A stretch of DNA of 7,027 nucleotides from NCBI GenBank assembly GCA_029240475.1, contig JAREAF010000154.1, forward strand, positions 1 through 7,027, read 5' to 3'. Each line of letters starts with the position of its first letter. Positions within the stretch are counted from its first letter, which is position 1. The notes below the pieces were generated by a model. That model did no database searches, had not been told where the DNA came from, and saw only the letters and a program-made list of their open reading frames with translations. This document shows, piece after piece, positions 1 through 6,071 of this stretch. A program made the position numbers and the translations under genes. This DNA is from Rhodospirillales bacterium (GTDB taxonomy: Bacteria; Pseudomonadota; Alphaproteobacteria; JAREAF01).

Positions 1-3
1 GGC

Positions 4-882
4 TCAGCCATAGGCGCGCAGCTCCTGCTTCTCCAGCTCCGGCACGGCGCCGACCAGCCTGGTGCGCCCCTGCAGATGCAGCGCCGCAGCGCGGATCAGG
101 CCGCGCCCGCGCAGCTGTTCGGCGAAGACGGTGCCGGCCGCTAGCGCCTCGTCAATTTCGCTGGGTGTCAGCTCCGGTACCGAGCGCGTGACGAGCCGCG
201 ATCCCAGATCGGTGTCGGGCTGTAGCTCGTTCGCCGGCTCGCGCTGAATGCCCCGATGCTCCGGCAGATCGACCGTGTTCGCGATCACGGTCGCGGCGGC
301 ATCGGCCATCGCGGCGGTATTCGCGAGCACGGTCACCGCATCGGCGATGCCGAGCGAGAAGCTGCGTCCGCGCCAGCCGCTGGTGGCGATGCCGCGCACC
401 GGGTCTTCGGCGCGCAGGGTCGCGCTCCCGAACAGGCAGGGTTGGTTCGGGCGGTCGATCATGCCGACCGAGAAGCGCTGCCCAGGCAAAAGATGCAGGG
501 CGATGTCTCCGCCATCGTTGACATAGGCGCGCGCGAGCGCCGCGGCGCCCACCATCGCGCCCAGCACCTCCTCCGCGACTGCCCCAGCCACCGCCGCCAT
601 CGGCGTGATGAAGCTCGCCGAGGCAAAGGGCGCGACGGCGGCATGCATGCGGCGCGCGACCACCCCTTCCAGCGGGCAGCGCTCGGCGGATGTGGGTGTG
701 CGCAGGAGTGGCAGCTCCGCGCAGAGCTCGTCGAGGATGGTCGCGAACCGGGTGGCCGCCGCGCAAAAGGCCGCGCGCACCGCCTCCGCCTCTCCGAATG
801 CTTCGAGGATGAGATCGATCGGCCCGTCCTGCAGATGCAGGCGGCGGCCATCGGGCAGCATCGCGCCTCGGGCCCGCGTCAT
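4..882 (-). CDS. UPF0280-family protein of the ApbE superfamily, candidate flavin transferase
   Basis: This 292-residue protein belongs to the UPF0280 family (COG2122), a poorly characterised branch of the ApbE superfamily. ApbE proteins transfer FMN from FAD to a Thr or Ser of a target protein. ApbE-like elements can be read in order: FITPMAAVAG near residues 91-100, NDGGDIAL near 122-129 (compare the ApbE 'GGdi' strand), GIATSGW near 164-170, and AMADAAATVIAN near 191-202. In the last of these, D194 and T198 sit where ApbE has metal-binding Asp and Thr. No signal peptide is visible, so it is probably cytoplasmic, unlike many ApbE proteins. The start at 882 is chosen because it forms an ATGA overlap with the stop of the upstream reductase gene and has a GGGAG ribosome site 6 bases ahead; longer in-frame starts (for example 903) would run further into that gene. 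It is the last gene of the visible operon. The family call is firm. Flavin transfer to the neighbouring reductase is inferred. Confidence 0.85.
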   Translation of the reverse strand: MTRARGAMLPDGRRLHLQDGPIDLILEAFGEAEAVRAAFCAAATRFATILDELCAELPLLRTPTSAERCPLEGVVARRMHAAVAPFASASFITPMAAVAGAVAEEVLGAMVGAAALARAYVNDGGDIALHLLPGQRFSVGMIDRPNQPCLFGSATLRAEDPVRGIATSGWRGRSFSLGIADAVTVLANTAAMADAAATVIANTVDLPEHRGIQREPANELQPDTDLGSRLVTRSVPELTPSEIDEALAAGTVFAEQLRGRGLIRAAALHLQGRTRLVGAVPELEKQELRAYG

Positions 883-2357
883 CGCCCGCTCCCGAACGGC
901 CATGGATTTTCGGCATGCGGCGCGACCGCACGGCGCTCGGCATCGGCTCGAAGGCTCGCCAGCGGGCGCACTTGGTCGAGATGGCCGCCGAGCCCGGCAT
1001 AGTCGGCGAGCCGCATGGTGAACTCGATGGGCGCGACCAGCGCGGGCGTCGGCACATAGCCGAAGGCGTTGGCGGGCACGCGCGTGACATCCACCATGAA
1101 GGTGATGCCGCCGCCGGGCCAGATATAGACCGGCGCGCCGCCGCAGGTGACGGCGGTCAGCGCCTCCTTGACCGAGAGCGTGAGCCGCACCGGGTTCTCG
1201 GTCACGCCCGCCCGCAGCGAACCTCCCGCGCCCGCCATGAACAGCACTGTGCATAGCGCCGGCTCGCAATTCTCCTTGATGCGCTCGACCGAGACCCGCA
1301 GCTCCTCCGGCAGCTCCTCCTGCACGGGCTGGAGCGCCTCATTGAGCCGATAGAAGGCATGCTGCTCGCCGGTGGTGCTGACCATCAGCATGGTCAGGCC
1401 CGGCCGCGCGTGCTTTGGATTGAACGGCTCCAGGATCGCGAGCGGGTCGGAGATGTCCGTGCCGCCCCAGCCGGTGCCGGGCTCGGCGACCTGGAAGTAG
1501 CGGCCCGGGGTCGAGCGGCGCCCCTTCATGAGGATGCCGGTCTCGCGGACGCCCAGATAACGGCCAGCATAATGCTCGGAGAGCACGCCTGTGATGTGGT
1601 CGTCCACCACCACCACCTCGTCCACCTTGCCGAACCATTGCCGCGCGAACATGCCGATGGTTGCCGAGCCGCAGCCGACCCGCATGCGCTCTTCCTTGAC
1701 GTCGTTGACGATCGGCGGCTGGCCGGCCTGAACCAGAACCGTGGCGCCCTCATCGATTGTGAGCTCGACCGGCTTGCCGTTGCAGAGATCGAGCAGCGTC
1801 TCGCATGTGACGCGGCCCTCCTTCTTGCCGCCGCCGGTCAAGTGCCGCACGCCGCCGAGCGAGAGCATCTGCGATCCGTATTCGCCGGTCGTCACATGCC
1901 CGACCGGCTCGCCCTGCGCGCGCACGGTGTTCTGCTCGGGACCGAGATGGCGGTCGGTGTCGATCTTCAGCTTGACGCCGCAATAGCTGAAAATTCCTTC
2001 GGTCACGACCGTGACCATGTCGACGCCGTCCACCTCCGAGGAGACGATGAAGGGCGCGGGCTTGTAGTCGGGATAGGTGGTCCCCGCGCCGATCGCGGTC
2101 ACGAAGGTGTCGGTGCCGCTGAGGAGCTGGCCGTCCCAGCCGCTGCCGCCATGGAACGGGATGACGCCTCCGCCCTGGTCGATCGTGCGCCGAAGCAGGA
2201 GGTGCGGGTCCACGCGCACGATCTGCCCGTCCTGGTTGGCGTAGCGGTCGCAGGCGCCCGTCATGCCCGGCTTGACGTAGCACATGACAGGGCAGGCATC
2301 GCAGCGGACCTTGCCGTCGCTGGTCCTCGCCTCCGATGCGGCCGGATCGAGACTCAT
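879..2357 (-). CDS. hnr: 6-hydroxynicotinate reductase-like iron-sulfur flavoprotein
   Basis: This 492-residue protein resembles 6-hydroxynicotinate reductase (Hnr, EC 1.3.7.1). In Eubacterium barkeri Hnr uses reduced ferredoxin to convert 6-hydroxynicotinate to 1,4,5,6-tetrahydro-6-oxonicotinate, and it carries Fe-S clusters and covalent flavin. The N-terminus has four cysteines in a C-x2-C-x3-C-x9-C pattern (C19, C22, C26, C36), suited to a [4Fe-4S] cluster. Seven further cysteines follow (126, 185, 192, 229, 364, 369, 405). Glycine-rich stretches include residues 168-177, 295-300 and 413-417. There is no signal peptide or membrane segment, so it should be cytosolic. Its start overlaps the stop of the molybdenum subunit gene by 4 bases, and its stop overlaps the UPF0280 start in the same way. 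The pairing with a molybdenum hydroxylase fits ring hydroxylation followed by ring reduction. Family recognition comes from memory of the sequence type, not from an alignment. The ring substrate could be another hydroxylated N-heterocycle. Confidence 0.75.
   Translation of the reverse strand: MSLDPAASEARTSDGKVRCDACPVMCYVKPGMTGACDRYANQDGQIVRVDPHLLLRRTIDQGGGVIPFHGGSGWDGQLLSGTDTFVTAIGAGTTYPDYKPAPFIVSSEVDGVDMVTVVTEGIFSYCGVKLKIDTDRHLGPEQNTVRAQGEPVGHVTTGEYGSQMLSLGGVRHLTGGGKKEGRVTCETLLDLCNGKPVELTIDEGATVLVQAGQPPIVNDVKEERMRVGCGSATIGMFARQWFGKVDEVVVVDDHITGVLSEHYAGRYLGVRETGILMKGRRSTPGRYFQVAEPGTGWGGTDISDPLAILEPFNPKHARPGLTMLMVSTTGEQHAFYRLNEALQPVQEELPEELRVSVERIKENCEPALCTVLFMAGAGGSLRAGVTENPVRLTLSVKEALTAVTCGGAPVYIWPGGGITFMVDVTRVPANAFGYVPTPALVAPIEFTMRLADYAGLGGHLDQVRPLASLRADAERRAVAPHAENPWPFGSGR
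889..893 (-). promoter_or_regulatory. Ribosome binding site of the UPF0280 gene
   Basis: GGGAG lies 6 bases before the ATG at 882, inside the end of the upstream reductase gene. It supports 882 over the in-frame upstream ATG at 903. The other two overlapping junctions of the operon show no comparably clear site and may depend on translational coupling. Confidence 0.55.
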
Positions 2358-5095
2358 CTGGCCAAGGCCTTGATGGCGGCGCGCAGCCGGTCGGGCGTGG
2401 CGGGCGCGCGGCGCAGCCGCACGCCGGCCGCGTCATAGATGGCGTTGAAGATGGCGGGCGCGGTCGGGATCAGCGCCTGCTCGCCGATGCCTTTCGCGCC
2501 GAACGGGCCCACGGGCGCGGCATCCTCGATCAGCACGAACTCGATCTTTGGCATGTCGCCGGCCGAGGGGATGAGGTAGTCGTGCAGGTTCTCGCCACGC
2601 CCGGGGATGAACTCCTCCATGAGGGCCATGCCGAGCCCCTGCGCCGCGCCGCCCTCGATCTGCCCCTCGATCAGCATCGGATTGACGGCCCGCCCCACAT
2701 CATGCGCGGCGATGAGGCCGATCAGCTTGGTCGTGCCCAGCTCGAGATCGACCTCCACCTCCGCCAGATGCGCGCCGAACCCATAAACGGCATAAGGATC
2801 GCCCTGGCCGTCGGCGTCGAGCGGCGTGGTCGGCGGGTCGAAGGTCGCCTCGGCGGAGAGCACATAGCCGCGCGCATCCAGGGGCAGCGATTCCAGCCAC
2901 AGCACCCGCTCGTGATCGCCCTCCTGCACGGTGACGCGGCCCTCCTCGAAGGATAGGCGCGCCCCCTCCCCCGCATTGGCCTGGCGCAGGATCTCGGCGC
3001 GCAGCTGGCGACCGGCCAGCTCCGCGGCCTTGCCTGAGACGAAGGTCTGGCGCGAGGCGGAAGTCTTGCCGCAATCGGGCGTGATATCGGTGTCGGCCGG
3101 GAGCAGATCGATGCAGCCGATCGGCGCGCCGAGGGCATCGGCGAGGATCTGCGCGATAACGGTGTTCGAGCCTTGGCCGATATCGACCGCGCCCTGATGC
3201 AGCGCGATGCGCCCATTGGCTTTGAGGCCCACGCGCATCGTGGAGGGGTTGGGCATCGAGGTGTTGCCGCAGCCATACCACATGCCGGCGAGCCCGACGC
3301 CGCGGCGCAGCACGCCGGCCGCGTTCTGCTCGTTGAAGCGCCGCGCCGCCTCGCGCCGCTTCCGCCATTGCGGCCGCAGCGCCTCGAAGCATTGGCGGAT
3401 GCCGCATCCGGCCCCGAGCACTTGGCCGGTGGCGGTCGGCTGGTCGGGCCGCAGCGCGTTGAGAATGCGGAACTCCAGCGCATCCATGCCGAGCTTCTCG
3501 GCCAGCTCGTCCATGAGCTGCTCCTGGGCAAGCGTCAGCTGCGGCACGCCGAAGCCGCGGAACGCGCCCGCCGGGACCAGGTTGGTGTGGATCGCGCGCG
3601 ACCGCGCGCGGCAGTGCGGCACGTAATAGGGGCCGGAGGCATGCACCGGCACGCGGTTCGCCACGGTGGGGCCCCAGGAGGAATAGGCGCCGGTGTTGAA
3701 GTCCGCCTCGAAATCGATCGCGACCAGCCGGCCATCGCGCGTCGCGCCGATGCGCGAGCGCATGCGGGCCGGGTGGCGCTTGGTCGAGGCCATCATCGAT
3801 TCCGGCCGCGACCAGACCATGCGCACAGGGCGGCGCAGGAGCCAGGCCGCGAGCGCCACGAAAGGCTGCACCGACATGTCCAGCTTCGAGCCGAAGCCGC
3901 CGCCGACCGCCGTTGGCAAGATGCGCACCGCCTCTGGCGAGATGCCCAGGATCTTGGCGATGTCGTCGCGATGATGGTGTGGCGCCTGGGTCGAGACCTG
4001 CACCTCGATGCGGTCGCCGACGCGCCGCGCGAATCCGGCTTCCGGCTCGATATAGGCGTGCTCGATGAAGCCGGTCTCGAACCGGCTCTCGACCACGAGA
4101 TCCGCTTGCGCGAGCCCGGCCTCGACATCGCCGCGCACGACGCGCCCGCGCGTGAGGACGTTCTGAGGACGGCCCGGATGGATGAGCGGCGCATCATCCG
4201 CGAGCGCGGCGTCCATGGTGGTGAGCGGCGGCAGCTCTTGCCATTCGACCGGGAAGGGCGCGAGGTCGAGCGCCTCGACCGCCGCGCTCTCGCCGACGAC
4301 GGCAGCCACCGCCTCGCCGCGGAAGCGCGCCTCCTCGACCGCGAAGACCGGCTGGTCGGCAAAGGGCGGGATGACGCCGTAGCAATTGACGCCCGGCACG
4401 TCCCTGGCCGTCAGCACGCGGTGGATGCCCGGATGGGCCTTGAGGAACCCCTCGAGATCGCCGAAGCGGAAGCGCGCGCGATGGTACGGGCTGCGCACCG
4501 CCCGCAGCAGCAGGCAGTCGGGCGGGGCCTCGTCCGCTCCGAAGATATCCGTGCCTTCGACCTTGCGGCGGCCGTCCAAGCGCCGGAGGCGGGCGCCCAC
4601 GGCGGCGCCGGCCGTCGGCGTCTCCTCATGGGGAACCGGCGTCCCCGCCGCGCAGACTGCGGCGACGATCTTGCGATATCCGGTGCAGCGGCAGAGCACG
4701 CCGCCGATCGCGTCCATCGCCTCCTGTTCGGTCGGGTGCGGCGTGCGCTCGAGCAGATGCGTCGCTGCGACCAGCATCCCCGGCGTGCAGATGCCGCATT
4801 GCGCCGCGCCATGGGCGAGGAAGGACTCCTGGAGCCTGCGCGTCACCTCCGACGCGCGGCCCAGCCCCTCGATGGTCTCGACGCGGGCGCCCTCGACCTG
4901 GCCGACGGCCGTGAGGCAGGCGCAGACCGGTTCGCCATCGAGCAGCACCGTGCACGCGCCGCAATCGCCCGCATCGCAGCCGACCTTGGTTCCCGTGAGG
5001 CCGAACTCCTCGCGCAACACCTGCGTCAGCCGCGCCGCCGGCGCGGAGCGCGCCTCCACCTCGCCGCCGTTCAGGGTGAAGCGGGTCGCGCTCAT
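2354..5095 (-). CDS. Xanthine dehydrogenase-family hydroxylase: fused [2Fe-2S] and molybdopterin subunit
   Basis: This 913-residue catalytic chain belongs to the xanthine dehydrogenase / aldehyde oxidoreductase family, which hydroxylates carbon centres using water-derived oxygen. Residues 1-75 form a plant-type ferredoxin domain with cysteines 40, 45, 48 and 60. Residues about 80-148 form the second [2Fe-2S] domain with cysteines 100, 103, 135 and 137 (CGIC and CRC motifs). A linker near 150-170 leads to the molybdopterin domain, which begins near RRLDGRRKVEGTDIFGADE (171-189). Cofactor and active-site motifs are VGGGFGSK (397-404), AFRGFGVPQ (511-519), DIGQGSNT (638-645) and GAKGIGEQ (866-873), where E872 corresponds to the catalytic glutamate. 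The arginine-containing AFRGFG loop fits hydroxylases rather than CO dehydrogenase. Length and domain order match single-chain aldehyde oxidoreductases of about 900 residues, but here a separate FAD subunit is encoded just upstream. The start at 5095 gives an ATGA overlap with that gene and a canonical ferredoxin N-terminus. The frame stays open far upstream, but those codons are antisense-like shadow. The substrate is inferred from the neighbouring reductase. Confidence 0.92.
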   Translation of the reverse strand: MSATRFTLNGGEVEARSAPAARLTQVLREEFGLTGTKVGCDAGDCGACTVLLDGEPVCACLTAVGQVEGARVETIEGLGRASEVTRRLQESFLAHGAAQCGICTPGMLVAATHLLERTPHPTEQEAMDAIGGVLCRCTGYRKIVAAVCAAGTPVPHEETPTAGAAVGARLRRLDGRRKVEGTDIFGADEAPPDCLLLRAVRSPYHRARFRFGDLEGFLKAHPGIHRVLTARDVPGVNCYGVIPPFADQPVFAVEEARFRGEAVAAVVGESAAVEALDLAPFPVEWQELPPLTTMDAALADDAPLIHPGRPQNVLTRGRVVRGDVEAGLAQADLVVESRFETGFIEHAYIEPEAGFARRVGDRIEVQVSTQAPHHHRDDIAKILGISPEAVRILPTAVGGGFGSKLDMSVQPFVALAAWLLRRPVRMVWSRPESMMASTKRHPARMRSRIGATRDGRLVAIDFEADFNTGAYSSWGPTVANRVPVHASGPYYVPHCRARSRAIHTNLVPAGAFRGFGVPQLTLAQEQLMDELAEKLGMDALEFRILNALRPDQPTATGQVLGAGCGIRQCFEALRPQWRKRREAARRFNEQNAAGVLRRGVGLAGMWYGCGNTSMPNPSTMRVGLKANGRIALHQGAVDIGQGSNTVIAQILADALGAPIGCIDLLPADTDITPDCGKTSASRQTFVSGKAAELAGRQLRAEILRQANAGEGARLSFEEGRVTVQEGDHERVLWLESLPLDARGYVLSAEATFDPPTTPLDADGQGDPYAVYGFGAHLAEVEVDLELGTTKLIGLIAAHDVGRAVNPMLIEGQIEGGAAQGLGMALMEEFIPGRGENLHDYLIPSAGDMPKIEFVLIEDAAPVGPFGAKGIGEQALIPTAPAIFNAIYDAAGVRLRRAPATPDRLRAAIKALAR

Positions 5096-5928
5096 TGCAG
5101 GAACCCGCCCGCCGCGGCTTCGAGGGCGCGCGCGACCAGCGTGCGCGCCGCATCGCGCCGGTACTCCGCCGTCCCGCGCAGATCGTCGATGGGCGAGAGC
5201 ACGTCCAGATGGCGCGGCTCGACCCGCGCGCCGACTTCTTCGAGACCGGCGCCGACCAAGTCGCGCTCGAGCTGGGCCAGCCGCCGCGCCACGGGCGAGC
5301 AGGAGCCGACCGCGACCCGCGCCTGGCCGACGCGCCCGGTCGTGTCCGCCTCGAGGATGGCCGCGACCATGGCGATGGAGATCACGAGATAGCGCCGGGC
5401 GCCGAGCTTGAGGAACGAGGACGGCCCCTCGATCGTGCGCGGCACCAGGATGGCGGTGACGATCTCGCCGGGCGCGCGCACCGTCTTGCGGTTGCCGGTG
5501 ATGAAGGAGCCGAGCGGGACGCGCCGCTCCCCGCGCACCGACAGAAGCTCGATCTCGGCGTCGAGGGCCAGCAGCGGCGGCACGCCATCGGCCGCGGGGG
5601 AGGCGTTGCAGAGATTGCCGGCGACCGTGGCGCGGTTCTGGATCTGCACCGAACCCACCTCGCGGGCGGCCGCCTTCAGCGCATCGAAAGCGCGCGGCAG
5701 GGGCGTGCGGATCACCTCGGTCCAGGACGCGGCGGCGCCGATGCGGATGCGCTCGGGACCGATCTCGATCCCGCGCAGCTCGGGGATGGCGGTGAGGTCG
5801 AGCACCGCCCCGGCGGGTTTGCGCTCGCCCAGGGCGGGGAAAAAATCGGTGCCGCCGGCCAGAATGCCCACGCCCGGGGCGGCCAGCGCCTCGACGGCTT
5901 CGCGCAGCGTCCGTGGCCTGAGGAACAT
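5092..5928 (-). CDS. FAD-binding subunit of a molybdenum hydroxylase (CoxM / NdhF type)
   Basis: This 278-residue protein is the medium, FAD-binding subunit of a xanthine dehydrogenase-family enzyme. It would pass electrons from the [2Fe-2S] clusters of the partner chain to an acceptor that is not identifiable here. The family N-terminus FLRPRTLREAVEALA (2-16) is followed by GILAGGTDFFP (21-31), the first FAD pyrophosphate loop. The second FAD loop spans residues 91-114 and contains the segment TVAGNLCNASPAAD. A KLGARRYLVIS segment (174-184) and a YRRDAARTL helix (256-264) complete the usual C-terminal domain. The length is normal for the family (about 270-300 residues). The start at 5928 is preferred because it opens directly on conserved sequence and has GAGGG 3 bases and GGAGAG about 13 bases upstream. 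An ATG at 6045 would add 39 unconserved residues read through the putative operator and promoter. It is the first gene of the operon and overlaps the next by 4 bases. Confidence 0.9.
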   Translation of the reverse strand: MFLRPRTLREAVEALAAPGVGILAGGTDFFPALGERKPAGAVLDLTAIPELRGIEIGPERIRIGAAASWTEVIRTPLPRAFDALKAAAREVGSVQIQNRATVAGNLCNASPAADGVPPLLALDAEIELLSVRGERRVPLGSFITGNRKTVRAPGEIVTAILVPRTIEGPSSFLKLGARRYLVISIAMVAAILEADTTGRVGQARVAVGSCSPVARRLAQLERDLVGAGLEEVGARVEPRHLDVLSPIDDLRGTAEYRRDAARTLVARALEAAAGGFLQ

Positions 5929-5950
5929 GCGCCCTCGGGCGGCTCTCCGC

Positions 5951-5986
5951 CCAAATTTGTTGGCCCAAATTTGTTGGTATGCAAAT
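5951..5986. promoter_or_regulatory. Tandem palindromic repeats, candidate operator
   Basis: The 13-base sequence CCAAATTTGTTGG occurs exactly twice, at 5951-5963 and 5965-5977, with a 14-base period. Each copy contains the perfect palindrome CAAATTTG (5952-5959 and 5966-5973). A further CAAAT half-site follows at 5982-5986, forming an inverted pair with the ATTTG ending at 5973. The stretch is conspicuously AT-rich in otherwise very GC-rich DNA. It lies 22 bases upstream of the FAD-subunit start and directly downstream of the candidate -10 element. This placement suits a repressor that blocks transcription of the operon and perhaps of the divergent gene. The cognate regulator is not in the window and cannot be named. 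Confidence 0.6.
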
Positions 5987-6014
5987 GATCCGCCTCTTGG
6001 TCCGGCGCTGTCAA
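5985..6014 (-). promoter_or_regulatory. Candidate sigma70-type promoter of the four-gene operon
   Basis: Read on the minus strand, a perfect TTGACA -35 element occupies 6014-6009. After an 18-base spacer comes GATCAT at 5990-5985, matching the TATAAT consensus at four of six positions. Transcription would begin near 5978, at the edge of the tandem repeats, leaving a leader of about 50 bases before the FAD-subunit ATG at 5928. The -35 match is strong and the -10 match is modest. No comparably good promoter was found on the plus strand for the divergent gene. Confidence 0.45.
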
Positions 6015-6055
6015 GCTGGCGTGCCGCCGGGGCTTCGGACAGCATGGCCCCGCGC

Positions 6056-6061
6056 GAGAGG
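6056..6061 (+). promoter_or_regulatory. Ribosome binding site of the divergent membrane-protein gene
   Basis: GAGAGG ends 10 bases before the ATG at 6072. A second purine-rich GAGG at 6067-6070 is too close to the start to act well. This site, together with the signal-peptide-like N-terminus, supports 6072 as the start; the ATG at 6044 is in a different frame. Confidence 0.4.
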
Positions 6062-6071
6062 CGGTCGAGGC

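Noticed and set aside
883..1269. Longer start for the UPF0280 gene, up to position 1269
   Set aside because: The extra 129 residues would lie inside the reductase gene and look like shadow translation. The start at 882 has a ribosome site and the stop-start overlap seen at the other junctions.
1359..2438. A 359-codon plus-strand frame opposite the reductase gene
   Set aside because: Antisense shadow: the minus-strand frame has clear cysteine motifs and conserved-looking glycine-rich segments, while this one has no family features.
3173..5392. A 739-codon open frame on the plus strand opposite the molybdenum subunit
   Set aside because: It is antisense to a gene with intact Fe-S and molybdopterin motifs. 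Its translation is rich in Arg, Ala, His and Gly with no recognisable domain, as expected for shadow frames in very GC-rich DNA.
5840..5846. Run of A residues (T run on the coding strand) in the FAD gene as a possible frameshift slip site
   Set aside because: It encodes the conserved Gly-Thr-Asp-Phe-Phe FAD loop and the frame continues normally on both sides, so nothing suggests programmed slippage.
5096..5968. Upstream extension of the Fe-S/Mo subunit frame to about 1204 codons
   Set aside because: The extension overlaps the whole FAD-subunit gene in another frame and its product is low-complexity Arg/Gly/Ala sequence. The ATG at 5095 begins a canonical ferredoxin domain and fits the ATGA junction.
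5956..5989. Possible plus-strand promoter for the membrane-protein gene (TTTGTT or TTGTTG with TATGCA or AATGAT)
   Set aside because: No pairing gives both elements a reasonable match at a 16-18 base spacing, so it was not called.
5929..6045. Longer start for the FAD subunit at the ATG at 6045
   Set aside because: The added residues do not resemble the family and would be encoded by the promoter and repeat region. Conserved sequence begins right at the 5928 start.
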